Positions 34,483 through 45,671 are shown, counted from the stretch's first letter. The stretch is 64,000 nucleotides of DNA from Amyloporia xantha (GCA_036971615.1 JAYKKR010000018.1:186001-250000); one strand, 5' to 3'. Numbers and translations are program-made. Notes: generated by a model from the sequence alone, not told the origin.

Positions 34483-34770
34483 ATGTTCACCAAGAACGCC
34501 TTAATCTCACTCGCCGCGTTGGCTACCATGGCCTGCTCTGTCCAAGGAGGTACGTTGAACCAGGGCCAGCATTTGCAGTTACTTATCACAATTGCAGTCG
34601 TCATCAACACCTCTGAAACGACGACGGTGACACGCACCCGAGTGACCTATACCACGTCGCCTACCACGGTCCCTGTGACCCAGACAACGACCAGCACGTC
34701 TTATACCGATACCACGACGGACACTGTAGATGTAACGTCGACGGTGTATGTGACCGCGACGCCGGCTTGA
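34483..34770 (+). CDS. Small secreted Thr-rich protein 1 (79 aa)
   Basis: Exons 34483-34549 and 34598-34770; a 48-nt intron with GTACGT donor and TTGCAG acceptor. A signal peptide of about 20 residues ('MFTKNALISLAALATMACSV') is followed by a Thr/Val-rich mature chain of alternating TTT and V, with two tyrosine-centred repeats. The unspliced frame is also open (95 codons), so the intron is inferred from its splice sites and from the matching intron of the neighbour. Probable O-mannosylated cell-wall or secreted peptide; no cysteines, hence not a hydrophobin. It forms a pair with 35367-35742. Confidence 0.7.
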   Translation: MFTKNALISLAALATMACSVQGGTLNQGQHLQLLITIAVVINTSETTTVTRTRVTYTTSPTTVPVTQTTTSTSYTDTTTDTVDVTSTVYVTATPA

Positions 34771-34772
34771 GT

Positions 34773-35294
34773 TGACGATTGTAGTCATTGTATTCTGGAC
34801 ATTGTCGTCACACAAATGTTTTAATCTATTAGTCTTCTCATTGAGACGCGGGGCAATTGCTATAAAGTGATGCCAGTATTCTGCGCACCCATACAATTAT
34901 CTCCTGTGGAAATTGTGATGGAGACGGGTGGAGCTGCGTGTGATTTTCCCTTCACGGAAATTGACGGCGCTTGCCTGCGCATCAATCAAAAGGCAAGAAA
35001 AGCGGCCAAGCGCGGCAGCATCGCCGACCCGCAGCGGGACGAGCCAAAAATGGCAGTTCCCGATAATGTGTGTGGGGCGATCGCGATCGAGATGCGGAAC
35101 CAAAAAAGAAGGGCGGAGCAATCGTCAATTCCTTCGCGGAAAATGTGGCAAGTCGATCTCGAACGGCGGATGGAGTAGGCCGCGGATAATGGACCGCGGA
35201 AAACACCTGCGGACAGAATCAGAGTGGGGCGAGTGACAGTATTCCGCCGGCGGCTTGGGTCTACGTTGCGCACTTGCAGAGGCGTTGTGCTGAG
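34773..35294. other. Spacer between the two small secreted protein genes
   Basis: 3' UTR of the first gene and promoter of the second. The block just upstream of the second TATA box (Gly/Cys-rich CCGCCGGCGGCTTG) resembles the corresponding block at about 34325-34345 of the first gene. A 103-codon frame at 34867-35178 lies in this duplicated promoter DNA and is probably not coding. Confidence 0.5.
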
Positions 35295-35306
35295 CATATA
35301 AACCGC
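35295..35306 (+). promoter_or_regulatory. TATA box of small secreted protein 2
   Basis: CATATAAACCGC, 61 bp upstream of the ATG, identical to 34398-34409. Confidence 0.7.
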
Positions 35307-35366
35307 GAGCGTAGTTTCAGCCACCCACTTCTCTAAGACTTCCACCTTCAACTACCTCTTCACACG

Positions 35367-35742
35367 ATGCATCCCAGCCTAAAGTCCGTCGCTCTCGCCG
35401 TCTTCTTTGCAGCGTCCTGTTCCTCTGTGGCCAGCGCTGGTGAGTCCCCTCCGTCTCTCTCAAGCACGTTTCTCATCGCCTTTCCGCCCCACAGCCGTTA
35501 ATACCGTGACGGTCACTCGTACGATCCCCACCTACACATTCGTGACCTCCACGTCTACGTACACGTACACCGTCCCTTCTTACACCGCCACCACCACTGT
35601 CGTCTCCGCGGTTGAGACGGTCACTGTCACCGACGTCGTAGACACTACCACAATCACGACCACCCCGACCTCGACCTCGACAGGGACCAGTGGATATCAG
35701 AGCTACTCATCTTATGCGGCATATGAGAGGGATCGTACTTGA
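35367..35742 (+). CDS. Small secreted Thr/Ser-rich protein 2 (106 aa)
   Basis: Exons 35367-35439 and 35495-35742; a 55-nt GT-AG intron at the same place (just after the signal peptide, phase 1) as in small secreted protein 1. Signal peptide 'MHPSLKSVALAVFFAASCSS'. The mature chain is Thr/Val/Tyr-rich without cysteines, ending in a Tyr/Ser-rich tail. Paralogous to its neighbour by architecture, intron position and promoter rather than by close sequence. Likely a heavily O-glycosylated secreted protein. Confidence 0.72.
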
Positions 35743-36429
35743 GGACGGTACCAGCATGAGATGATGTATCTTGAAACACCTATGTGATTGCGGTCGTTTT
35801 AGCATTTGAGCCCAGTCTTTACTATTGTGTTCAGTAAAAAATATACTCGCCACCTTTCTACTATCAGTCACAGTGAAATGAGTGATGCTTTCCAGCTGAG
35901 TTGTGAGAGAAATGCACTTTGACAATGAGATAGCAGACACAATTTGTAACCAATACGCAGTGTGGTTTTGCCGAAGCTGTAGAACATTGCCCCTTGACGA
36001 GTACCCCAAGTGAATATCCCTAGCTTGCCAGTCCTGGCAGGGCGCTCGCCCGCCTACATCAAGAAAAGAGATTGCTCCAGTCTCTCAGACAACACGTGCC
36101 TCAGCAGCTGAGAAGGAGGCTATATGCGGCGATATCATGACCGCCGCGCGCAGGATTCGTGTAGTCTCCCGTAGGCAGACCTTAAATCGTGACCTTTGAG
36201 GGGGAGGGGAGGACGGCCACTCTATAGGTCTGCTTTGAAACGCGCCCCTCAGACCGTAAGACGGCTTTTCGAGCGTGCTCACGCTTGCCGCGTGATCGCC
36301 GAGCAATGCCGGCTGGCTGCCGACAGATCCAATCAGCATTACCATTACTTTGGTGCTGCGACCGCGCGGTAGGGTGAAATCATGTAGGACTCTTCAGTCC
36401 TTCTTCACTACGTCGCTGGTCTACGTGTA
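35743..36429. other. Spacer without recognised feature
   Basis: Only short unassignable open frames; AT-rich at first, mixed composition later. Confidence 0.4.
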
Positions 36430-36870
36430 TTGTCTCGAATGCCGTCACATCATTATGGACGAGAACTCGGAGGTTGCGAACGCACACCCACTACTGGTAT
36501 GCCTTGGCGCCTCATGTCCCCGTCAGATCCTCCAACTCCGAGTCCCGACAATACTATGTATTTTATCCCTTCATTCGCAACACCTGGGTCATCGCACACT
36601 TCTGATTGGGAAGCTACTGACCTTCCGACATATTCACCTCGGGAACCCTGGCTGGTATTGGCTCCCTCGCAGAACCAGCCCAGTAATCTTCCTCGGCACA
36701 CTCCCGGTACACCTACTCCGAGTCGCCCACCCAAGCGTAGACATGACGAGAATTCTGCACTGCATGCAGATGATGCAGGCCCACCATCAGCCAAGAAAAG
36801 AAAGTACTCATCCAGACAGACCGACGAAGAGAAATTGCAAATGGTATTCACATGCATCCCTTCGAGCTGA
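36430..36870 (+). CDS. Pro/Ser-rich ORF with basic nuclear-localisation-like motifs, probably truncated
   Basis: 146 codons. The likely start is the internal ATG giving 'MSPSDPPTPSPDNTMYFIPS'. The sequence is Pro/Ser/Thr-rich with two basic clusters 'RPPKRRH' and 'SAKKRKY', then 'SRQTDEEKLQMVFTCI' and an early stop. The layout resembles the N-terminal leader of large agaricomycete proteins of transposon-like families (for example those with DUF6589), where a helix would continue after this point; that link is from memory and weak. The continuation is absent in the ~570 bp before element Y, so this is either a short gene or a 5' remnant. Confidence 0.4.
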   Translation: MSRMPSHHYGRELGGCERTPTTGMPWRLMSPSDPPTPSPDNTMYFIPSFATPGSSHTSDWEATDLPTYSPREPWLVLAPSQNQPSNLPRHTPGTPTPSRPPKRRHDENSALHADDAGPPSAKKRKYSSRQTDEEKLQMVFTCIPSS

Positions 36871-37439
36871 TAATTGTGTGGATTGTATGGGAGGTCCTTG
36901 GCCATAATTTCGCGGCAGAAGGCAAAGCCTTCTGGTGAACTGAATCGAAAAGAGGGTTGCGTAGTTGGTGTCTGCATAGCATAAATAAATTATGGAAATT
37001 AATAAAGCTGTCGCGGGTAGCAGCGTCGATGACTACACCACGGGGCGTTATCAACGTCGCTGCGACATCGATCCGCATATCGGATTTGGCATACATTTCG
37101 ATGTCAGATCGACATGGCAGGCCACGTCTATCTAACGTCGACGTCGACCATCCTCAGTTCGACGTTTCTGCGCGGTGCCGTTTGAACATGCTCAGTGATG
37201 TCTGAGTCTCCTCAGTTTGACGTCGTTTCGACGTCCATACAGTCTATTACCCACATTCGCCTTCCACCCCATTCCGCTGGCAGCTCCTGGCTGGTCCCAA
37301 TTACCAATTATTTCAGGTACCAATTATTTACTATATTAGAAAATCCCTCGAGCTCAAATTCAAACAAAAACAATTCATTGATTCACGTTGAAACTGATTA
37401 CAAGCCAGCCAAGGCCCACATGTCATCCGAAATCATGCT
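36871..37439. other. Spacer: original 3' flank of the host gene split by element Y
   Basis: Non-coding. Contains repeated GACGTC/TCGACGT-type short palindromic motifs (about 37015-37235). Its right end is the sequence that followed the host gene at 55161-56892 before element Y inserted, as the ATATC target duplication shows. Confidence 0.6.
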
Positions 37440-37444
37440 ATATC

Positions 37445-38010
37445 TGTCGCGACTTAGAGTCAAGCGACAGGGGAAGAACAAACCTAAAAGGCCGAGGGTG
37501 TTCGACTAGATCTTTACCGAAGCGATGACGAGCTATGCTCAAGTCTAAGGCTAGGGACAAGATGAATAAATGTAAGTAAGGGTAAGTATGTACAGGCAAG
37601 TTTGGCTTACCTAGGGACAAGAGGTCGAAACTGAAGTCCCCAGGCAGAGGCGTACTACTTATATACTACAAGGGTTCAGGGCAGGCTATCTACATGGTCC
37701 GTGCGCAGGTGGTCTGTGCGCAGCCTGAGTAAGCAGGCTATGAGTCATAAGTGATGTCGTGATCGGAGCCCGGCAGGGCCCGAGGTTGGCCGGCACCGTG
37801 CTTAAGTAAACGTCCGTAAAGGGAAGGCGGGACGGAGTCCGTGGGAAGGGAACATGTGACCTGTAATGGTCGACGCGTCTAAGTCCATGAACAAGGAGCT
37901 TGCGATGTGTACAGTAGAATGGCCGTTCGAATAAGAGGGGAAAATAACGATGAGTAAAAGGAGAAAATCGTCCGTATATAGAAAGGAAGAAACGCTCGAT
38001 GTCAACTCGT
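37445..38010 (-). repeat. 3' LTR of element Y (interrupted by element X; last 4 bp at 48882-48885)
   Basis: Direct copy of 54614-55173 up to its final bases; element X inserted 4 bp before the LTR edge, duplicating TCGT. Confidence 0.92.
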
Positions 38011-39092
38011 TGATAGGCGCCAAGCCCCTCTGGGCCCCGATACAGCTCTTTTCGGCAATCGCGTCCCGCCCGGCACTTCAGCTCAGTCGTCCGACACTTC
38101 GATTTAGCCTTCGACGTCCGTCGATGCTACGCACGTGATCCCCGACGCTCAATATCCCTCGACGTTCTTCGATGTCTTCGACCGTTCTCTACGCTTGCTC
38201 GAAGCTCGGCGCGGTTGTTCCGAGGCCGCGTCCTTAGATCCAGGACCATCTTCCGCATTCGGCGAACAATAGAGCCCCTCGACGCCGCTCGTCCAACGCG
38301 TGCATCGCTTCGTGCCACACCGACGCGTCCGGTCTTTCCCGATTAGGTATCGAACCTCGTGGCGTGCCTTCGACGACGGATACCGGTCCGAAGTGTCTCG
38401 TATGTTTCTCTTCATCTCCGCGTTCAGCATGACGTCACTCTACCGATGGCCTCGATACGTGCCACTCGGTGAGGCGGACTCGTGTAGGACAATGCAAAGC
38501 CACTCGTACTAGTGTGCCACTCTCGATAGTCGTAGCGTTTCTCTTTCGTAGTATAAAACATGTCGTAATTCTCTCTCAAACACAAGTTCCTTTTCCCCCT
38601 CGAGTTCAGAGCTCATAAGTCGAGTTCGCCCTGCGTCTAAGTCCTCTACTGCGTCACTTCGTTCTTCGCTGCGTTACTTCGAAACCTCGTTACTGCGTCT
38701 GTTCGTCGATACCGTTTCGACGAACCTCTGATCTTACGATCGCCTTCGACTACCGCCGAAGAACTGCGTTGCGCCTCGAACCGCGTTATAGCTAAGTCCT
38801 CCCTTTCGAATCATTTCTATTCCTTCTACTATACATCGAAGAGCTCTATCGAGCTTCGATCGTCTCTACCGAGTCCCGCTAACTACCCACAGTCTTCGAG
38901 TAGCTTCGACGACGTGTCGAGCTACATCGTATCGTTCCCTAGTCTTCGTAGCCTCTTCGAAGGCGTTTCTCGTTTCACTCGAACCGCGGGACACCTTGCT
39001 GCTAACTCCCCTCTCACTAAGACTATAATTCGTCTCTCTAGTCCCTTTAGGTCGCACCCAGGTTAGGGGTTAGGGTTTCATAGGTCGTATCA
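38011..39092 (+). repeat. 5' LTR of element X (1082 bp)
   Basis: TG...CA. Contains TATAAAA at about 38552-38558, the probable promoter, and ends with a telomere-like GGTTAGGGGTTAGGGTTT just before the terminal CA. Confidence 0.94.
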
Positions 39093-39747
39093 TTTCTGGA
39101 GCCCACCGCGAGGGGATTTCAGGCAAGAATTCGCCGCTTTCGGGTTTCCGAAAACGTCTCCAGTACTCACCCGCTCGCAAGCGCGTGAGGCTGCTAGTCG
39201 CAGAGCCAGCGAAAACCTCGACAGCTCCTCTCGAACACTCTCGACTCCCTCTCCGACGATTCCCGGTAACTTCGACCGCGACGAAGAAGACGAGATCGAC
39301 CAAGAACTCCAGGACGACTTCGACGACGAACCGATCCCGTCGACCTCTGAAGAACGTACTTCGTCCCCCGAGCTTCTAGGTCTCACCACTTCCGACTACG
39401 CTACCTCGTCCCCCGATCTTTTCGATCAATCCGGTTCTTCGCCCGAACCCGAGGATCCCATCCCATCTACTTCGAATCTCGTACTTCCGATTCCGACTTC
39501 TGTTCGAGCTCACGCTCAGCCATCGTCTGTCGCATCTTCTTCGCGGCTTCCCGTCGTACCTACGTCCAACCTGGCACCTCCGCCAGCATCTGCACCTTCG
39601 AACGCAGCTTCGAACTCCAACCCCGCACCACCCGCACCAACGAATCCTTCTACTTCTACCACGTCCTCGTCGAACCCCGCTCCAGTAGTACCCCCAGTTC
39701 CCGGATCATCTTCGAACGCCCCCGCGCCTACTTCTAACACTACGAGC
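39093..39747 (+). other. Element X leader: primer-binding region and ATG-less upstream extension of gag
   Basis: TGGAGCCCACCGCG starts 4 nt after the LTR and is conserved in element Z. TGG complements a tRNA CCA end, so it is the probable primer-binding site; the tRNA was not identified. The gag frame is open without a stop from here to the ATG at 39748, encoding a Ser/Pro/Asp-rich peptide with 'TRSQAREAASRRASENL', but it has no ATG; the first upstream stop lies inside the LTR. Confidence 0.7.
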
Positions 39748-42051
39748 ATGAGTCAGAACGCGAACCCACCGTTGATGCCCCCGCGCGGTCATTCGACGGC
39801 ACCGAGCTTCGACCCGTCGGAAGTCCGTTCGCTTCGGCGTTACTTCCAGGATCTCGAGGCATTGTTCGCCCGGTGTCAGATTACCGACAACGCGGCCAAG
39901 AAACAGTGGGCCATTCGGTACCCTTCGATCGACGTCGCCAACTTGTGGGAAACCATCGAGTCCTTCGTCGACGTAAACAAGAGCTACAACGAATGGAAAG
40001 CAGACGTACGAGCACTCTATCCTGGCGCCGACGATACAAGAAAATGGTCGCTGGCAGACATGGATCAGCTCATCGGAGAGCGCGCTCGTATCGGAATTCA
40101 CAACGCGGCCGATCTAGGCTGTTACTACCGCGATTTCATGGCCATTACGAAACATCTCATTGCACAGAATCGGCTCTCGACGATCGAACAAAGTCGCGCG
40201 TTTCTTCGAGGATTCCAGCCAGCGTTGCTCACGCGGCTCGAGACTCGACTCCATCTCAAGCACCCCGATCACTACGCCGACGACCCGTACACCATGGCAG
40301 AGATTCACGCGGCGGCGACCTTCATTTTACACGGTACTTCGAGCACCCCTACGACAGCGGCTAACCAGCCTATCGCTTCGACATCGAATGCTTCGACCAC
40401 GGTGCCCCCCGGGATGATCAAAACCGAAGACATCTCGATGATCATCGAAAGTCTGTCGAAGACGATCGCAACGCTCATTCAGCCGACGACGCATGCGGCG
40501 CACAACCACGCCCCCGCCCCGAGACAACAAGCCGCCGCCCACGTCCACGTACACGAGAACGGCGAAACCGAGCAGACATGCCACTACTGCGGCAATCGTG
40601 GCTGCAGGGTAGGCACCTGCGAGTTCGCGGCGATCGACATTCGGGAAGGCAAGTGCAAGCGAAACACCGAAGGCAAAATCGTCCTTCCGAACGGTAGCTT
40701 CTGCCCCCGAACGATCCCTGGTCTTACGATACGCGATCGAATATACGAATGGCACCGAAGAAATCCAGCAGCACCTGCAGCTCCGACGATGCTCTTCGAG
40801 ATCGACGATCGATCGACCGTACAGACGTTCACGCTCAACACCAGCGGAAGGATCGAGGCGCTCGAACGAGAACTCCTTCAGCTCCGGAAGCGAAGGGAGG
40901 TCTTCGACGGCGTCGAGATTCTGCAGCGGAAGAAACCTACGACGACGGCAGTCCCGAAGAACGCGGAAGCATCAGGATCTGGTACCTCGAAGGAAGCGGC
41001 GGCTCCCTCGAGCACTTCGACAAGCACGGCCCCGCCTCCGACGATACCAGCAGCAGCACCCGCGCCGTCTTCTTCGCCACCTACGCAATCCACGTCTCAA
41101 CCTACTACTACGTCCGCTCCCCCCGCACCACCAGTACATCCCTTCGCCAACGCTCGCGACGCAACCTACGCCCCGCCGAACGTTCGAAACTTCGCAACAC
41201 CGCCGAAGCCGTCGAACGACAAGGGCAAGGAACCAGCGTACAAAACCATCGTCCCTGTTATCCAGCCGAAGCTCGCCGAGGAGATCTTTCAGCGGTCGAT
41301 GAAATCGCAGTTCGTCACGCTGACCCCCGAAGAGCTTCTTTCGATCGCGCCGGACGTTCGAACCAAGTACCGCGAAGCCGTCACCCCGAAGCGAGTCTCG
41401 ACGGAACCCGTCACCTCGGCCCACATCGTAGAAATCGCCGACGACGAGGTCGTGTCCGTCAATCAGCTTTCGTGTTCGGGCGCGACGCTGGAACCCGGTG
41501 CTACGATCGTCCCCGACCCCTACGAAACGTACTTAAAGCATGTCCCCCAAGGAGAGTACCCGGCCGAATTCACCGTCGCCCGCGATTCGAATGCGATTCG
41601 TTCGATCATCGCGCTGATCGACAACAAGGAGCAGATCGAATGCATCGTCGATCCCGGTTCGCAAATCGTAGCGATGTCGGAAGAAATTTGTCTCGGTCTC
41701 AACCTCCTCTTCGACCCGACCATTCAGTTAAACATGCAATCGGCGAACGGCGAGGTAGATCGATCGCTAGGACTTATTCGAAACGTTCCCTTCCGTATCG
41801 GTGAGATCGTTCTATACCTCCAGGCTCACGTTATTCGCAATGCAGCCTACGACATTCTCCTCGGACGACCCTTCGACGTGCTCACGCAGAGCGTTGTCAA
41901 GAACTTCGCCGACGAGAACCAGACTATCACGATATTGTGTCCAAACACCGGCGAAACAGTTACGATCCCGACGTACGCGCGAGGAAGATCGCGAGGCCAG
42001 CAGCATCCTTTCGGGTGTCGCAAATCGCATTTTCTCGCTTCGAGGAATTGA
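39748..42051 (+). CDS. Element X Gag-protease polyprotein (767 aa from the first ATG)
   Basis: Residues ~25-190 form a Gypsy-type gag domain ('VRSLRRYFQDLEALFARCQI'). At about 277-290 lies a knuckle-like CHYCGNRGCRVGTC in which Cys replaces the usual His. A coiled-coil stretch (~365-385) and a Pro/Ser/Ala-rich linker follow. A retropepsin-like domain occupies about 610-740, with active-site motif 'CIVDPGSQIVAMSE' and flap/helix 'AAYDILLGRPFDVL'. It ends at a TGA overlapping the -1 pol frame by over 100 nt, so pol is presumably made by frameshifting or splicing. No classical slippery heptamer is evident near the stop. The same arrangement is kept in element Z. Function: capsid, RNA binding, polyprotein cleavage. 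Confidence 0.9.
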   Translation: MSQNANPPLMPPRGHSTAPSFDPSEVRSLRRYFQDLEALFARCQITDNAAKKQWAIRYPSIDVANLWETIESFVDVNKSYNEWKADVRALYPGADDTRKWSLADMDQLIGERARIGIHNAADLGCYYRDFMAITKHLIAQNRLSTIEQSRAFLRGFQPALLTRLETRLHLKHPDHYADDPYTMAEIHAAATFILHGTSSTPTTAANQPIASTSNASTTVPPGMIKTEDISMIIESLSKTIATLIQPTTHAAHNHAPAPRQQAAAHVHVHENGETEQTCHYCGNRGCRVGTCEFAAIDIREGKCKRNTEGKIVLPNGSFCPRTIPGLTIRDRIYEWHRRNPAAPAAPTMLFEIDDRSTVQTFTLNTSGRIEALERELLQLRKRREVFDGVEILQRKKPTTTAVPKNAEASGSGTSKEAAAPSSTSTSTAPPPTIPAAAPAPSSSPPTQSTSQPTTTSAPPAPPVHPFANARDATYAPPNVRNFATPPKPSNDKGKEPAYKTIVPVIQPKLAEEIFQRSMKSQFVTLTPEELLSIAPDVRTKYREAVTPKRVSTEPVTSAHIVEIADDEVVSVNQLSCSGATLEPGATIVPDPYETYLKHVPQGEYPAEFTVARDSNAIRSIIALIDNKEQIECIVDPGSQIVAMSEEICLGLNLLFDPTIQLNMQSANGEVDRSLGLIRNVPFRIGEIVLYLQAHVIRNAAYDILLGRPFDVLTQSVVKNFADENQTITILCPNTGETVTIPTYARGRSRGQQHPFGCRKSHFLASRN

Positions 42052-45000
42052 TTCCCCATGATCAAGGAGAAGCCGCGCTAGTCATCGACTACGATGGGGT
42101 AAAACCGAGTATTTCCTTCGTCTCTCCTATTGATTCGTCGACTCCGAACGCTGTTTCGTCTCTCTATCTCTCCGCTTGCACCTCCGTTTCATCATATTTA
42201 CAGTCTCGCTACGCTTCGGACAATACAGCTTCTAATGCCGCCCCGTCGAAGGCTTCGACGTGGGCTTCGACCCTTCTATTTTCAGCTCCGTTCGCTTCGA
42301 CTCCGCCCGCTCCCGTCCCGAAGAAGTCCATTTCTCAGTTTTCCAATTCGATTCTCCCTTTCCCTCCAACGACTTCGACTTCGACACCTTCGACGCACAA
42401 GATACTCGCCGCGACGAAGAAGAAGTACAAGCCTGTCGCTCTCAAAACCCGACCCGTCCTCGGTGCCGTCCCCGAACAATTTCGCATACTTCGGGACATC
42501 AAGGGCGACCCACTATCCATCATGCCTAAGCTCTCGACCGACCCCCCGCCATTCAAACCTACCGGTCGATACACCCTCGAACGCTTCGAAACTACCGAGA
42601 AGCTTCACGACGGCGATTTCCTACTCCCCGACGAACATCGAGTCCTCCATCACTTCATGTGCCTGCACAACGAAGCCTTCGCATGGACCGACGACGAGCG
42701 CGGATGCTTCAAGCCCGAGTACTTTCCCCCCGTCGACTTCCTTGTCGTTCCTCACACGCCCTGGGTGCAGAAGAATATCCCCATTCCGCCCGGGATCTAC
42801 AACGAAGTCTGCGCGGTGATCAAGCGAAAGATCGCCGCCGGAGTCTACGAGCCTTCGAACTCGTCGTATCGATCACGCTGGTTCTGTGTCGTAAAGAAGG
42901 ACGGCAAATCGCTCCGACTCGTTTATTCCCTCGAGCCACTCAACGCAGTCACAATTCAACATTCCGGTGTACCGCCGACGCCCGAATATCTAGCAGAACA
43001 ATTCGGAGGAAGACCATGCGGCGGCATGCTCGACCTCTACGTCGGCTACGACGAACGACTCATCGCGGAGTCTTCGAGGGACCTTACGACGTTCCAGACA
43101 CCCTACGGAGCCATGCGCCTCGTAACACTCCCGATGGGTTGGACGAACTCGGTCCCCATATTCCACGACGACGTCACATACATCCTCCAGCCCGAGATCC
43201 CGCACGTCACGGTGCCCTACGTCGACGACGTTCCCGTCAAAGGTCCCGAATCAGACTACGACGACGAACGGCTCCCTTCGAACCACGGCATTCGACGCTT
43301 CGTGTGGGAGCATTTCGAGAACATGAACCGCGTCGTAACTCGAATGCGCTACGCAGGAGGAACCTTCTCCGGAGTCAAGAGTGTACTGATCTCTCGAGAA
43401 ATCATGGTGGTCGGACATCGCTGCACTCCGCAAGGACGACTTCCCGACGACTCTCGCGTCGCTTCGATTCGCAACTGGGGTCCTTGCGCTACACTTTCCG
43501 ACGTTCGAGTGTTCCTCGGAACCATCGGCGTCGTTCGTATCTTCATCCGTAACTTCGCTCACCGCGCCGACGCGCTCGTACGCCTCACGAGGAAGGACGT
43601 CGAGTTCGAGTTCGGTCCCGAGCAAATCGCGGCGCAGGAAGATCTTAAGGATGCGCTTCTCTCGTCCCCCGCACTTCGAGCCATTAATTACGAGTCCCCC
43701 TCTCCCGTTATCCTCGCCGTCGACACTTCTTTCATCGCAGTCGGATATCACCTCTGCCAGTGCGACGAAGTCAACACTCGAGTCCGCTACTACAACAGGT
43801 TCGGCTCGATCATGCTCAACGATCGCGAACGTCGATTCTCGCAACCCAAACTGGAAATCTACGGCCTCTTTCGTGCGCTCCGGTCCCTTCGACTCTACCT
43901 CATCGGCGTTCGAAATCTAATCGTCGAAGTCGATGCGCGGTACATCAAGGGTATGCTGAAGAATCCGGACATAGCACCCAGCGCAAGTATCAACCGCTGG
44001 ATCGTTTCCATCCTCACGTTTCACTTCACACTCGTCCACGTCCCCGGTACGATGCATGGCCCCGACGGCCTCTCTCGACGAACGGTTCAGCCCGGCGATA
44101 TCATCGAAGACGAGATCGACAAAGAGTTCGACGATTGGATCGACCAGATGCACTCGTTCGTTCACCAGATTCAGCCCCTCCCACCCGTCCCTTCGCTTGC
44201 CATCTTAACCAATGACAGAGCCGAGGACGGCTCAGATTTCAATAAGGAGGAGGATAGCTACGAGCTAGTGCCTCGATCGGAGCAAGCGCAACTCGCCGAC
44301 GCGAAGCTCGACGACGTCCTCGAATTTCATCGAACATTAGCGAAGCCCGACGACATCTCCGACAGCGTCTACGAAGGATTTATCAAGTATTGTATGCAGT
44401 TTTTCCTCGATAACGACATCCTCTGGCGCAAAGACAGCCACGGCGCGCACAAACTAGTCGTCAAGCCCGGCGATCGACTTCGAATCCTTCGAGAATGCCA
44501 CGACCGTACCGCGCATCGAGGAATCTACGCGACGCGAGCCTTCGTCAACGAGCGATTTTGGTGGCCGTTCCACTACGCCGACATCGCTTGGTTCGTTCGA
44601 TCGTGCCATATCTGCCAGTCTCGACAAGTTTGACAAATCCTCATCCCTCCGACCGTCGCAGTCCCAGCCCCGATCTTCGCGAAAATTCACATCGACACCA
44701 TGCACATGCCTGCTTCCGGCGGATACAAGTACTTGGTACAAGGTAGATGCTCGCTCACGACTTACCCCGAGTTCCGAATGCTTCAAAAAGAGACAGCGAA
44801 GGCCCTCGCCGACTGGATCTTCGAAGACATCCTCTGTCGATGGGGCGCGCTCAGCGAGATCGTCACCGACAACGGTACGGCGTTCATCAAGGCGGCCGAC
44901 TACCTTTCGAAGAAGTACCATATCAATCATATTCGAATCAGCGGGTACAACTCGAGAGCGAACGGTCTCGTCGAACGTCCACACTTCAGCACACGGCAAG

Positions 45001-45671
45001 CTCTCTTCAAGACAGCCGACGGAGATGAGAAGAAGTGGTCTCAAGCTGCGTATTTCGTATTTTGGTCCGAGCGCATCACGACTCGTCGACGCATGGGCTG
45101 CTCACCCTACTTCGCTGTTACGGGCACCCACCCCCTCATTCCACTCGACATCGTCGAAGCAACGTATCTTCAACCACCGCCAACCTCGATCCTTTCTACG
45201 ACCGACCTCATCGCCCGACGAGCCATCGCGCTACAGAAACGTGTCGAACAAGTCACCGAACTTCACTCGAAGGTCTACGAAGCACGTCGAACAGCAGCAA
45301 TCCGCTTCGAAAAGGAGCACGAACACTCGATCCAGGATTTCGACTTCAAGCGCGGAGCCCTAGTGCTCATACGCAACACGAAGATCGAGAAGTCCCTCAA
45401 CCGCAAGATGCGCCCGCGATACCTAGGCCCCCTCATCGTTGTCTCGCGCAACAAGGGCGGCGCGTACATCGTGTGCGAACTCGACGGTACAGTCCTCGAT
45501 CGACCCATCGCAGCATTCCGCGTCATCCCGTATTTTGCTCGAAAATCCATCCCAATTCCTGAAGATCTCGAAGATGTTTCGACAGAGCGCCTTCGAGAAC
45601 TCGAACTATCGAATTCTCTCGGCGACGACGACGACGATGAAGTCGAAGAAGCCGAAGAACACGACGAATAG
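41937..45671 (+). pseudogene. Element X Pol (reverse transcriptase, RNase H, integrase) with one nonsense codon
   Basis: Frame -1 relative to gag. Reverse transcriptase includes 'FCVVKKDGKSLRLVYSLEPL', 'LPMGWTNSVPIFHDDVTYIL' and the catalytic 'YVDD'. RNase H starts at 'VILAVDTSFIAVGYHL' and includes 'LIVEVDAR'. The integrase HHCC zinc region ends in 'CHICQSRQV', then TGA at 44631-44633 stops the frame. The same frame continues for about 345 more codons with the integrase catalytic core: Asp in 'KIHIDTMHM', Asp in 'VTDNGTAF' and Glu in 'ANGLVERP', 34 residues after the second Asp. It ends with an acidic tail. Element Z has CGT (Arg) at the stop. No chromodomain. Without stop readthrough this copy lacks an integrase core. 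Confidence 0.9.
44218..44252 (+). promoter_or_regulatory. Internal hairpin plus polypurine tract inside pol
   Basis: GAGCCGAGGACGGCTC (6-bp stem, AGGA loop) followed by AGATTTCAATAAGGAGGAG. It repeats, with compensatory stem changes, the hairpin and tract next to the 3' LTR (47761-47795). It also occurs at 63370-63404 in element Z. Confidence 0.65.

Noticed and set aside
36350..36907. 185-codon frame overlapping 36430-36870
   Set aside because: The other frame has ordered low-complexity and basic motifs typical of a disordered leader; this one looks like its out-of-frame reading.
40749..41804. 351-codon frame overlapping gag of element X (also 59903-60583 in Z)
   Set aside because: Arg/Ser-rich shadow of the gag-protease frame; no protein motif and not kept over the diverged part.
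42659..43552. 297-codon Arg-rich frame within pol of element X
   Set aside because: Overlaps the reverse transcriptase frame, which carries all catalytic motifs; composition is that of a frameshifted TTCGA-rich coding sequence.
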